Source: Halobacillus karajensis
GTDB taxonomy: Bacteria > Bacillota > Bacilli > Bacillales > Halobacillaceae
DNA length: 64,000 nucleotides
NCBI RefSeq assembly: GCF_900108515.1
Contig: NZ_FNWW01000005.1
Location: 1-64,000 of the forward strand
Reading direction: 5' to 3'
The translations under genes and the position numbers were made by a program. Below are positions 34,387-43,148 of this stretch, in pieces. Each line of letters begins with the position of its first letter. Positions within the stretch are counted from its first letter, which is position 1. The notes below the pieces were generated by a model. That model saw nothing but the letters and a program-made list of their open reading frames with translations. It had not been told where the DNA came from and made no database searches.

Positions 34387-36432
34387 GTGGAACTCAACGA
34401 AAGAAGTAACAAAATTCTTCACGAATTAGTTGTCAATCCGAGAATTACAAGTACGACACTTAAAAAGAAATATGACCTTACACGGAGACAACTTGGCTAC
34501 AGTTTCAATAAAATCAACGATTGGTTGGTGTCTCACAATTTTCCCGAAATTGAGCGTACAAGGCAAGGTCAGTTCATCATTGATCAATCCATTTTTGTTC
34601 GTATGAACGGAGAACATCAGTCAACGGTAGAAACGGGAGTATTATCGGAAAGGCAAAGGGTTCACTTAATTATCTTGATGCTTTTAAGCAGAGAAGAACT
34701 GTCCTTGAACCATTTTACCTTCGAATTGGATTTTAGTAAAAATACGATTTTGAATGACTTGAAGCAGGCCCAGTCTTTCTTGGCTCCCTATGGTGTGACC
34801 ATTAAATATTCGAGGAAGACAGGCTATTTGCTGGAAGGGAAAGAATTTCAAATTCGTCGCGTTCTGATTAAGATTACTTACGAACTGTTGATGCACACCG
34901 GGGCAAGCAAAGTGAAAGAAATGACTCCTCTATCTTCAGAGCAATTGATTAGATTCAAGCAGCAAATTGAGAAATTTGAAGACAAACTTAACATTCAATT
35001 CACTGATGAAAAGATTGAAATGATGCCCTACATTCTGGCCTTAACCCTAAGAAGGATTGAAAGAGGTTTCGTCATCTCCAACTTTCCGTTAAAGCATAAG
35101 GATGTTTCGAGTACCAATGAATATCAAGTCATAGGAGAAATTTTTGCATCGATCGACATTCCTGAAGAAGAACGTTTATTCATGACCCTTCATTTATTGA
35201 CGACAAACGTGTATCGGTCTGAGGAACTGGCGGATATTGATTCGATGTCTGATTTAATTGCAATCATCGAACATATGCTTCAGCTTTTTGAGAGAAGTGC
35301 TTGTATTTATTTTCAAGATAGAGAGCAGCTGGTTGATAAACTCTTTCAACATATTCGCCCTGCCTACTACCGAATCAAGTATGGGCTGACAGAGACACAA
35401 GTCATTCAAGATTCTCTTGCAGATGAACTTAAAGAAATCCACCACCTTGTCAAACGGTCCATCGCTCCTCTGGAAAGCTTCATAGGAACAGAAATTCCAG
35501 ATAATGAGGTCGCCTATTTGACGATGTTGATCGGTGGGTGGATGACGAGACAGGGAGAGAGTATGGAGAAGAAAATCAAAGCGGTTGTTGTGTGTCCGCA
35601 AGGGGTTTCGGTATCTCGCTTGTTGTTCAATCAGTTGACCGAGTTGTTTCCTGAATTTATTTTCTTGGATTCTTTATCCAAACGCGAATACATGGAATAT
35701 GAATTGGATTTTGATTTTGTTTTTTCCACAACCCCGTTGGAAGGTGATGAAAGGGTGATTGTGTGTCAGGCTATTCTAAATCAGGATGACCGTTTGCGCT
35801 TGAGGAAACAAGTCATGATGGAAGTACAAGGATATATCATGAATGATATTCATGTCGACCAGCTCATGGATATCATTAGGAATCATACGAATATCCACAA
35901 TGAAAAAGCTCTGGTCAAAGAGCTGAATTCATACGTTCACTGTGATGAAGAATCATCCATTAAACAAAGTTTGGAGAGAAGAACTCTTCACTTAGATCAA
36001 TTGATTTCTTTGGATCACATAACTGTGAAAGATTCGGTCGGTTCTTGGGAGGAAGCTCTCCGAATCGCTTCTGAGCCGCTCGTTATGAGAGGGTATGTGG
36101 AGCAAAGGTACGTGGATACGATGGTTCATCAGACGGAAAGGGACCCTTATATTATTATTGCTCCCCATTTTGCTATCCCCCATGCAGCTCCTGAGGATGG
36201 AGTGAAAAAAGCAGGGATGAGTTTATTAAGAGTGGAACAAGGGGTTTCTTTTAGCCAGGATGAGACCGTTCATGTCATTGTCGTCATTGCTGCCGAGGAT
36301 AAGAAAAAGCATATGCATGGGTTGATGCAATTGATGAACTTAGCGGGTTCAGACCGAGATCGGACCAGACTCATTCAAGCGGATGAAGCAAAAGAGATCC
36401 ACCAGCTGATTCAGACTTATTCTGTTGAATGA
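34387..36432 (+). CDS. PRD-containing PTS-controlled activator (BglG/MtlR/GatR type)
   Basis: A transcription activator of about 681 residues that reads the phosphorylation state of the PTS. It has N-terminal helix-turn-helix domains, two PRD regions (near residues 190-400, with a histidine in MTLHLLTTNVYR and in HIRPAYYRIKYG), an EIIB-like part with VVVCPQGVSVSRLL, and a C-terminal EIIA-like domain with IPHAAPEDGV. GTG at 34387 was chosen because GGGGGG lies 9 bases upstream. It is the first gene of the operon that encodes a galactitol-type PTS, so it probably activates its own operon. Confidence 0.9.
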   Translation: MELNERSNKILHELVVNPRITSTTLKKKYDLTRRQLGYSFNKINDWLVSHNFPEIERTRQGQFIIDQSIFVRMNGEHQSTVETGVLSERQRVHLIILMLLSREELSLNHFTFELDFSKNTILNDLKQAQSFLAPYGVTIKYSRKTGYLLEGKEFQIRRVLIKITYELLMHTGASKVKEMTPLSSEQLIRFKQQIEKFEDKLNIQFTDEKIEMMPYILALTLRRIERGFVISNFPLKHKDVSSTNEYQVIGEIFASIDIPEEERLFMTLHLLTTNVYRSEELADIDSMSDLIAIIEHMLQLFERSACIYFQDREQLVDKLFQHIRPAYYRIKYGLTETQVIQDSLADELKEIHHLVKRSIAPLESFIGTEIPDNEVAYLTMLIGGWMTRQGESMEKKIKAVVVCPQGVSVSRLLFNQLTELFPEFIFLDSLSKREYMEYELDFDFVFSTTPLEGDERVIVCQAILNQDDRLRLRKQVMMEVQGYIMNDIHVDQLMDIIRNHTNIHNEKALVKELNSYVHCDEESSIKQSLERRTLHLDQLISLDHITVKDSVGSWEEALRIASEPLVMRGYVEQRYVDTMVHQTERDPYIIIAPHFAIPHAAPEDGVKKAGMSLLRVEQGVSFSQDETVHVIVVIAAEDKKKHMHGLMQLMNLAGSDRDRTRLIQADEAKEIHQLIQTYSVE

Positions 36433-36465
36433 AATAGTGAAAATATCTTATATAATGTGGTGAAT

Positions 36466-36954
36466 ATGATGAGCAATATCTACTTTAATGAATCTGTCAT
36501 TCTACTTAACGTAGAGGCAGCTTCCAAAGAAGATGTACTAGAAAAAATGGGTCGTAATTTATTCGAACAGAACTTAGTGAAAGAGAGTTTTATTCCCGCC
36601 ATTATCGCAAGGGAAGAAGAGTATGCGACGGGACTACCGACAGCAGGAGTAGCGGTGGCGATCCCCCATACAGATGTGGAGCATGTTCTGCGTAAAACTA
36701 TCAGCGTAGGGGTGTTGAGGGAGACTGTCGAGTTTGGTGTTATGGGTGATGAAATGGAAACGATTCCAGTCCGGATCGTCTTTTTACTAGCTATGGATGA
36801 AGCACATTCCCAGTTAACCTTACTTCAACAGTTAATGGGTGTTTTTCAAACAAAAGAAGTTCTATTATCCATTCTTGAAGAAGAAAATAAAACGAGCATC
36901 AGAAGTCTTTTAGAAGAAAAGTTGGACTTCGGTGTCCTTGAAGGAGAGAAATAA
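36466..36954 (+). CDS. PTS EIIA component, galactitol/fructose type
   Basis: A 162-residue phosphate-transfer protein of the PTS_EIIA_2 family. The active histidine is in AIPHTDVEH, with ATGLPTAGVAVA just before and VFLLAMDEAHSQLTLLQQLM after. It passes phosphate from HPr to the EIIB proteins encoded next. The ribosome site (GTGGTG) is weak and the start could be 36466 or 36469. The EIIB gene follows after 2 bases. Confidence 0.88.
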   Translation: MMSNIYFNESVILLNVEAASKEDVLEKMGRNLFEQNLVKESFIPAIIAREEEYATGLPTAGVAVAIPHTDVEHVLRKTISVGVLRETVEFGVMGDEMETIPVRIVFLLAMDEAHSQLTLLQQLMGVFQTKEVLLSILEEENKTSIRSLLEEKLDFGVLEGEK

Positions 36955-36956
36955 TT

Positions 36957-37241
36957 ATGGCTAAAAAGCAAGTATTGGTTGCGTGTGGAGCAGGAATCGC
37001 AACATCGACAATTGTAAGTGGAGCCATTGAAGAGATGGCAAAAGATAAAAACCTGGACCTCGACCTTGTGCAAATTAAAATTGCAGAAGTAGGCGGTTAT
37101 GAAGATACAGCTGATTTGTTGGTGACAACAGCGATGACGCAGAAAGAATATCCGTTTCCCGTCATCAACGCAAGGTCTTTTTTAACAGGAATCGGAACGG
37201 ATACAACGAAAAAGGAAATTTTGACAGCGCTTCAAAAATAG
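36957..37241 (+). CDS. PTS EIIB component, galactitol type, copy 1
   Basis: A 94-residue cytoplasmic phosphocarrier. The phosphorylated cysteine is in LVACGAGIATST. It belongs to the GatB type of EIIB. A second copy follows 29 bases later, differing in 10 of 94 residues, so the two arose by a fairly recent tandem duplication. GGAGAG at the end of the EIIA gene serves as ribosome site. Confidence 0.9.
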   Translation: MAKKQVLVACGAGIATSTIVSGAIEEMAKDKNLDLDLVQIKIAEVGGYEDTADLLVTTAMTQKEYPFPVINARSFLTGIGTDTTKKEILTALQK

Positions 37242-37270
37242 AAATCTATTAAAAAAGGAGAGGAATTATT

Positions 37271-37555
37271 ATGGCAAAGAAACAAGTATTGGTTGCGTGT
37301 GGAGCAGGAATCGCAACATCGACAGTTGTAAATGGGGCCATTGAAGAGATGGCAAAAGACAACAATTTGGACGTCGACCTCGTCCAAATTAAAATCTCAG
37401 AAGTAGGTGGATATGAAGACACGGCCGATTTGTTGGTTACGACAGCTATGACTCAAAAAGATTATCCATTTCCGGTAATCAATGCCAGATCTTTCTTGAC
37501 TGGGATTGGAACAGAAGAGACAAAAAAAGAAATTCTACAGGAACTTCAAAAGTAA
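37271..37555 (+). CDS. PTS EIIB component, galactitol type, copy 2
   Basis: A 94-residue paralogue of the gene just before, with the same cysteine motif and an AAGGAGAGG ribosome site of its own. Changes cluster at the C-terminus (TEETKKEILQELQK) and near residues 19-36. Both copies keep the active site, so both are probably working partners of the single EIIC. Confidence 0.9.
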   Translation: MAKKQVLVACGAGIATSTVVNGAIEEMAKDNNLDVDLVQIKISEVGGYEDTADLLVTTAMTQKDYPFPVINARSFLTGIGTEETKKEILQELQK

Positions 37556-37601
37556 AGGAACAACACTTTTTGTCACCTGTTAGAACGAGGGAGGACTATA
37601 C

Positions 37602-38861
37602 ATGCAGGGTTTCGTCGACATCGTACAAGGTTTTTTAGACTTAGGGGCAACAGTCATCTTGCCTGTCGCCATTTTCTTATTAGGCTTGCTATTCGGCCAG
37701 AAACCAGGGAAAGCCTTTCGATCTGGTTTGACGATCGGAGTAGCATTTGTAGGGATTTTTTTAGTTGTCGATTTGCTTGTCCATAACTTAGGACCAGCGG
37801 CACAAGGGATGGTCGATCGTTTAGGCGTGGAGCTAAACGTTATTGATGTAGGGTGGCCGGCCTCTTCTTCGATTGCCTGGGCGTCTGTTGTAGCGGCTTT
37901 CATCATCCCATTGGGACTAGTTGTCAACGTTATCATGCTTTTGACAAGAACAACGAAAACAATGAACGTCGATATTTGGAATTTTTGGCATTATACATTT
38001 ATGGCCGCCATGGTGTATGCGGTATCGGGAAGTATTATTCAAGGGTTGATTGGAGCGGTCATTTTCCAGGTGGTCTGTCTAAAAGTGGCAGACTGGACAG
38101 CACCTATGGTCAGTAAGTTCTTTGACCTTCCTGGTGTTTCAATTGCTACAGGAAGTACCATCTCTTATGCTCCCGGAATCTTTTTAGTTCAACTATTGAA
38201 TAAAGTTCCTATCGTGAAAAATTGGAATGCAGATCCGGATACGATTCAGAAGCGGTTTGGGATTTTCGGAGAATCCATTTTCATCGGCTTATTTTTGGGC
38301 GCAGCGATTGGAGTTCTTGCTGGTTACAGTGTGGGAGAAGTCATTGAAATCGGGATGGCTATGGCGGCAGTTATGGTTCTGATGCCTAGAATGGTTAAAA
38401 TTCTTATGGAAGGATTAATGCCGGTGTCTGAATCTGCACGTGAATGGTTATCGAAACGCTTTGGTGATCGAGAAATTTATATTGGATTAGATGCAGCTGT
38501 TGCTTTAGGACACCCGGCTGTTATCTCAACGGCTCTGATTCTAGTCCCTATTACAGTTGTTCTAGCCGTCATCCTGCCAGGGAATTCTCTTCTTCCATTC
38601 GGGGATTTAGCCACCATTCCATTCGTTGTCGCTTTTATTGTTGGAGCCGCACGGGGAAATATCGTTCATTCCGTCATCGTCGGAACACTGATGATTGCCT
38701 TATCTCTCTATATGGCTACGGACGTTGCCCCCGTGTTCACAGAGATGGCAGTAAATGCTGATTTTGATATGCCGGAGGGGTCTGCCAAAATCTCAAGCAT
38801 CGACCAAGGTGGAAACTTGGTCAATTGGATGATCTTCAAAGTATTTAGCTTGTTCAATTAA
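37602..38861 (+). CDS. PTS EIIC permease, galactitol type
   Basis: A 419-residue membrane channel of the EIIC_GatC family. About nine or ten membrane segments are seen, starting with VDIVQGFLDLGATVILPVAIFLLG; FGQKPGKAFRSGLTIGVAFVG and a late GRGN-like ARGNIVHSVIVG fit the family. It brings in a polyol, probably galactitol, while EIIB phosphorylates it. GGGAGGA precedes ATG. Confidence 0.92.
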   Translation: MQGFVDIVQGFLDLGATVILPVAIFLLGLLFGQKPGKAFRSGLTIGVAFVGIFLVVDLLVHNLGPAAQGMVDRLGVELNVIDVGWPASSSIAWASVVAAFIIPLGLVVNVIMLLTRTTKTMNVDIWNFWHYTFMAAMVYAVSGSIIQGLIGAVIFQVVCLKVADWTAPMVSKFFDLPGVSIATGSTISYAPGIFLVQLLNKVPIVKNWNADPDTIQKRFGIFGESIFIGLFLGAAIGVLAGYSVGEVIEIGMAMAAVMVLMPRMVKILMEGLMPVSESAREWLSKRFGDREIYIGLDAAVALGHPAVISTALILVPITVVLAVILPGNSLLPFGDLATIPFVVAFIVGAARGNIVHSVIVGTLMIALSLYMATDVAPVFTEMAVNADFDMPEGSAKISSIDQGGNLVNWMIFKVFSLFN

Positions 38862-38875
38862 CTGGAGGGATAAGG

Positions 38876-39910
38876 TTGAAAGCACTTGTGAAGACGGAGC
38901 TTGGATATGGAAATTTAGAAGTTCAAGATAAACAGGAACCAGAAGTCGGCAAAGGACAGGTTAAAATTGAAGTGAAATATACGGGGATATGCGGATCGGA
39001 CATCCACACATATGAAGGGCACTATAAAGTGAAAGTTCCTATTACGCTGGGACATGAATTCTCTGGAGTTGTTGTCGATGTTGGAGATGACGTCACAGAG
39101 TTTGAAATTGGTGATCGCGTCACCTCTGAAACGACCTTCTATGTCTGTGGGGAATGCAAATATTGTAAAAGCGAGGACTACAACCTTTGTAATCATCGTA
39201 AAGGATTGGGTACTCAGCAGGATGGCGGATTCGCCAAGTACTTAATTGCCAGGAAGGAAAGTGTCCATCACCTTCCATCACAAGTGGATTACAAATCAGG
39301 AGCGATGACAGAGCCACTTGCTTGCACTTATCATGCTGTTGAAAAAACGGTGATCAAGCCCGGGGATTTAGTTGTCGTCATTGGACCAGGACCCATTGGG
39401 TTGTTTACAGCTCAAATCGCTAAAAGCCGAGGAGCCAGAGTTGTCATTGCTGGGTTGCCCCATGACCAAATTCGATTAAGTAAAGCAGAAGAGTTTGGTA
39501 TTGACTATGCCATAGATATTCAAAAACGAGATCTCCAAGAGTTAGTCAATAGTCTTACGGATGGGTACGGAGCAGATGTAGTCTACGAATGTTCGGGAGC
39601 GGTCCCAGCTGCAAGTCTAGCCTTAGACCTGTTGAGGAAAAAAGGACAATATGGACAAGTCGGGATATTTGCGAAGCCGGAAATTGAGTTTAACTTAGAA
39701 AAAATTATCCAAAAAGAAATTCAGGTCATCGGCAGTCGCAGTCAAAAATCTGCCGATTGGAAGCCCTGTCTCGATCTGATGAACAGCGGCCGAGTGAACG
39801 CTCGCTCACTGGTCACTCATGAATTCCCAATTACAGAATGGGACCAAGCCTATCAAACCATCAAAAAAGGAGAAGCCATCAAAGTTTTGTTGACTCCGGT
39901 TGATGAATAA
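38876..39910 (+). CDS. Zinc-dependent polyol/alcohol dehydrogenase, first of two
   Basis: A 344-residue medium-chain dehydrogenase. Catalytic zinc ligands are in GICGSDIHTY and GHEFSG; the structural zinc cysteines are in CGECKYCKSEDYNLC. The NAD site is GPGPIGLFTAQIAKSRG. It starts at TTG with GGAGGG 7 bases before. It is close to sorbitol or threonine dehydrogenases. In this operon it may oxidise the imported polyol phosphate or a side substrate; the gatD-like gene further on is the better fit for galactitol 1-phosphate. Confidence 0.87.
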   Translation: MKALVKTELGYGNLEVQDKQEPEVGKGQVKIEVKYTGICGSDIHTYEGHYKVKVPITLGHEFSGVVVDVGDDVTEFEIGDRVTSETTFYVCGECKYCKSEDYNLCNHRKGLGTQQDGGFAKYLIARKESVHHLPSQVDYKSGAMTEPLACTYHAVEKTVIKPGDLVVVIGPGPIGLFTAQIAKSRGARVVIAGLPHDQIRLSKAEEFGIDYAIDIQKRDLQELVNSLTDGYGADVVYECSGAVPAASLALDLLRKKGQYGQVGIFAKPEIEFNLEKIIQKEIQVIGSRSQKSADWKPCLDLMNSGRVNARSLVTHEFPITEWDQAYQTIKKGEAIKVLLTPVDE

Positions 39911-39931
39911 AAAAGAAATGAGGTTTTTAAA

Positions 39932-40111
39932 TTGGTAGATGCATTTCTTGAATTTCTGCTAGGGCCGATGCGATCTATTGGAGAGGTTTATTTTGAAAAC
40001 CAAATGATCTTCAATTCAGTCATTGTAGGTGGAGCATGTGTAAAAATATTGAATAAAAGATCTTTATCCCGTTCCGAGTCTGTAGAGGAAACGGAAAATG
40101 TGCAGGAATAG
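39932..40111 (+). CDS. Unrecognised 59-residue protein in the galactitol operon
   Basis: Starts at TTG with AAATGAGG 8 bases upstream and ends 12 bases before the next dehydrogenase start. It has a moderately hydrophobic first two thirds (AFLEFLLGPMRSIGEVYF, FNSVIVGGACVKIL) and a polar acidic tail. The hydrophobic part may be a membrane or membrane-surface helix. No family is recognised. Its tight fit between two enzyme genes and its ribosome site argue that it is translated. Confidence 0.55.
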   Translation: MVDAFLEFLLGPMRSIGEVYFENQMIFNSVIVGGACVKILNKRSLSRSESVEETENVQE

Positions 40112-40123
40112 AAGGTGAGATAC

Positions 40124-41179
40124 ATGAAGACTCTGAACCTTTATGGAACACAAGATTTACGATACGAAGAGAGGCCTAATCCCGTTATGACCGGGGAGAA
40201 TGACGTTGTTATAAAAGTGATGGCCGTAGGGATTTGTGGGTCAGATGTTTCCAGGTATAAGAAACTTGGACCTTATATAGAGGGGATGACCTTTGGCCAT
40301 GAATTCTCCGGTGAAGTTGTTGAAACAGGATTAAAGGTGGACCAGATCAACGTAGGAGACCGTGTGGCAGGATGTCCAACTTTTTACTGTGGAAAATGCC
40401 ATAGTTGCTTAAAGGGAAACATATCCCAATGCGAAAAATTGACATTGATTGGAGCACGTCACCCGGGTGCTTACGCTGAATTCGTCCGTCTTCCTGCCAC
40501 ACATGTTCTTCCCCTTCCTGACAACGTTAATTATGAAGCTGCAGCTATGGTTGAACCGTCATCTGTAGTCGCTCACGGATTTTATCGAACGAGTTTACAA
40601 CCAGGATCCACTGTAGCCATCATGGGCTGTGGAAGTATAGGGTTATTGGCTGTTCAATGGGCGAAAATTTTTGGCGCGAAACAAGTAATCGCTATTGATA
40701 TTGATGATCAGAAACTGGAAATAGCAGAGGAAATAGGGGCAGATGTGTTGATCAATCCTACGGTTCATTCCCCTTATAAGCGTGTAGCAGAAGCCACAGA
40801 TAAGTTAGGGGCTGATTTAGCTGTCGAATGCGCAGGCTCTCCGATCACTTCCGAACAAATACTTGCTCTTCCTAAGAAGGGTGGGGAGGTTCTCTATATG
40901 GGGATTCCTTATGCTAATGTAGATATCGAACGGTTTTATTTTGAAAGAATCGTCCGTAATGAGCTAAGAGTGATTGGGTCTTGGAATGCTATTTCCGCGC
41001 CTTTTCCAGGGAAAGAGTGGGAATCAACGCTTCACTACATGAGTCGTGGGCAGTTGAATATTCAACCATTAATTTCTCATCGATTGTCATTAAAAGAAGG
41101 ACCCGCTATGTTCGAGAATTTGATCAATCAAAGCGGTTCTTTCATTAAAGTTATGTTTTATCCGCATCATACCATTTAA
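40124..41179 (+). CDS. gatD: Galactitol-1-phosphate 5-dehydrogenase
   Basis: A 351-residue zinc-dependent dehydrogenase. It has AVGICGSDVSRY, FGHEFSGEVV, the structural zinc cysteines in CGKCHSCLKGNISQC and the NAD site MGCGSIGLLAVQWAK. The stretch RNELRVIGSWNAISAPFPGKEWE corresponds closely to E. coli GatD from memory. It turns galactitol 1-phosphate into tagatose 6-phosphate. The start at ATG 40124 has GAAGGTGAG before it. No tagatose kinase or aldolase of the usual pair is in the operon; the class I aldolase at 53017 is unlinked. Confidence 0.88.
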   Translation: MKTLNLYGTQDLRYEERPNPVMTGENDVVIKVMAVGICGSDVSRYKKLGPYIEGMTFGHEFSGEVVETGLKVDQINVGDRVAGCPTFYCGKCHSCLKGNISQCEKLTLIGARHPGAYAEFVRLPATHVLPLPDNVNYEAAAMVEPSSVVAHGFYRTSLQPGSTVAIMGCGSIGLLAVQWAKIFGAKQVIAIDIDDQKLEIAEEIGADVLINPTVHSPYKRVAEATDKLGADLAVECAGSPITSEQILALPKKGGEVLYMGIPYANVDIERFYFERIVRNELRVIGSWNAISAPFPGKEWESTLHYMSRGQLNIQPLISHRLSLKEGPAMFENLINQSGSFIKVMFYPHHTI

Positions 41180-41192
41180 GAGTGTAGATATA

Positions 41193-41217
41193 GGCCGCTG
41201 CTCGCGGTCTTTTTTTA
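41193..41217 (+). terminator. Terminator of the galactitol operon
   Basis: GGCCGC (41193-41198) pairs with GCGGTC (41204-41209, one wobble) and is followed by seven T. Confidence 0.8.
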
Positions 41218-41278
41218 TGTCAAAAAAATTTAACTTCCATGATTGTAGAGGTTTTCATGAAAAGACAACAAAAAATAA

Positions 41279-41323
41279 AGAGTAATTATTACTGTTTACA
41301 AATAGTAATCATTACGATAATAT
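41279..41323 (+). promoter_or_regulatory. Zur-controlled promoter of the zinc lipoprotein gene
   Basis: -35 TTTACA (41295-41300), 17 bases, -10 TAATAT (41318-41323). The spacer is filled by AATAGTAATCATTACGATAA, a close match to the B. subtilis Zur box (core GTAATNATTAC). A second palindrome, AGTAATTATTACT (41281-41293), lies just upstream and shares the core. Zinc-loaded Zur should shut this promoter. Confidence 0.8.
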
Positions 41324-41351
41324 ATTTGTTATCAAAAGGAGGTAGGAAAGT

Positions 41352-42968
41352 TTGAAGAAATTATGGGGGATATTTAGTTTAGTTACTGTTTTGTTTGTAT
41401 TGGCCGCATGTGGGGAAGAGAAAACAACCAGTAGTGAAAGTCAACAGGGGGAGCAGGAATCGAAGGAAGAATTAAAGATATTCACGACGGTCTATCCTCT
41501 TCAGTTCTTTACTGAACAAATCGCAGGAGGTGCGGCTTCCGTGGAATCTATTTTGCCACCAGGGTCTGATCCGCATACCTATGAACCAACCACCAAAGAA
41601 ATGATAGCTATTGCAGAAGCGGATGCTTTCATTTATAACGGAGCTGGTTTGGAGCCATATGCCCATCAAATCTCTGATTCTATTGAATCGGAAGACGTGC
41701 AGATTCTAGAAGCATCAAATGGAATTGACTTAGAAGAGCATGTACATAACCATGCGGGAGAAGGTGCGGGTGATGATCCACATACGCACGAAGAGGAAGA
41801 AGGTCATCACGATGAGGAAGATGGCCATCATCACGGTGATGAAGATCCTCATATATGGCTTGATCCTTTGCGTTCCATCCAAATGGCGGAGCATATCAAA
41901 GGCACGCTTGTAGAATTGCTGCCAGAGCAAGAAGAAGCGTTTAACAAAAATTTTGAAGCGCTAAAGGGGAAACTCGAAGATTTAGACCAGGAATTTCATA
42001 CGGAAATTGAAGGCTTACCTGGGAATAAAATGATTGTTTCTCATGCAGCTTATGGGTATTGGGAGCAAGCATATGGGATTGAACAGCTTGCGATTTCCGG
42101 TTTGAGCCCAACGAATGAACCTTCCCAGAAAGAAGTGCAAACCATAATTGATTTGGCTGAAGAATATGGGCTGAACCATGTGTTTTTTGAACAAAACGTG
42201 ACTCCTAAAGTGGGAGAGGTCGTGCGAGAGGAAATAAGTGCTGAGATTTTGCGGATTCATAATCTATCCGTCCTCACAGAAGAGGATATTCAAAATAAGG
42301 AAGACTATTTTTCCATTATGCAGCACAATTTAAAAGCGTTAACTAAGGCGTTAGCCGATTCGAAACCAGTTTCTGAAAAAGAGGAGAAGGACGGACATGA
42401 CCATGATCACAATCATTCCCATGATCAAGGGGAAGAAAAAATATATGAGGGATATTTCAAGGATAGTCAAGTGAAAGATCGTCCGCTATCCGATTGGGAA
42501 GGAGATTGGCAATCGGTTTACCCGTATCTTCAAGATGGGACACTTGATGACGTGTTCGCTCATAAAGCTGAAGAAGGAGACAAGACGGCGAAAGAATATA
42601 AAGAGTATTACACAGAAGGATACCAAACAGATGTTGATCGGATCGTTATTCGGGGCAATACGGTATCGTTTTATGAAAAGGGTAAAGAAACATCTGGTGA
42701 GTATCACTACGATGGGTACGAAATTCTGACATATGAAGCTGGAAATAGAGGGGTACGGTATATTTTTAAACGAAGCGAAGAAGTAGAAGAGCTCCCTGCC
42801 TATATTCAATTTAGTGACCACAGCATTGATCCGACAGTGGCTGATCACTATCACTTGTATTGGGGAGACGATCGAAATGCTTTATTGGAGGAAGTCACCA
42901 ATTGGCCGACATACTATCCATCCCACATGAATGGTCAAGAAATTGCTCGTGAAATGATGGCACATTGA
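41352..42968 (+). CDS. Zinc-binding lipoprotein with ZinT domain (AdcA-like)
   Basis: Zinc-capture lipoprotein, 538 residues, with signal peptide and lipobox LAAC (Cys20). The cluster-A-I binding domain (to about 340) has PGSDPHTYEPT, and two histidine-rich loops: near residues 132-165 (HNHAG..HHDEEDGHHHGDEDPHIW) and 350-360. A ZinT domain follows from about 365 (YEGYFKDSQVKDRPLSDWEG) with histidines in DHYHLYWGDD. The permease and ATPase of a zinc ABC system are not next to it and must lie elsewhere. TTG start, with AAAGGAGG upstream and a Zur box above. Confidence 0.93.
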   Translation: MKKLWGIFSLVTVLFVLAACGEEKTTSSESQQGEQESKEELKIFTTVYPLQFFTEQIAGGAASVESILPPGSDPHTYEPTTKEMIAIAEADAFIYNGAGLEPYAHQISDSIESEDVQILEASNGIDLEEHVHNHAGEGAGDDPHTHEEEEGHHDEEDGHHHGDEDPHIWLDPLRSIQMAEHIKGTLVELLPEQEEAFNKNFEALKGKLEDLDQEFHTEIEGLPGNKMIVSHAAYGYWEQAYGIEQLAISGLSPTNEPSQKEVQTIIDLAEEYGLNHVFFEQNVTPKVGEVVREEISAEILRIHNLSVLTEEDIQNKEDYFSIMQHNLKALTKALADSKPVSEKEEKDGHDHDHNHSHDQGEEKIYEGYFKDSQVKDRPLSDWEGDWQSVYPYLQDGTLDDVFAHKAEEGDKTAKEYKEYYTEGYQTDVDRIVIRGNTVSFYEKGKETSGEYHYDGYEILTYEAGNRGVRYIFKRSEEVEELPAYIQFSDHSIDPTVADHYHLYWGDDRNALLEEVTNWPTYYPSHMNGQEIAREMMAH

Positions 42969-43148
42969 TTTAATGATTTAAATGAGTAGGGCTGAACAAT
43001 GAGAGGAGGGGGTATCGCTACCATAGCCTCCGATCCCCGCTTAGAACTTTTCCTATTCGGTTAGACTAACTTGTATTGGAACATGTTATGATTAGGACCT
43101 TGGATTATTTCTAACATAGCTTTTAGTCAATGATGGGGAGGTTTATAA

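Noticed and set aside
36957-37555. Duplicated EIIB as an assembly artefact
   Set aside because: The copies differ at 10 residues and at many silent sites and have distinct spacers, so they are two genes.
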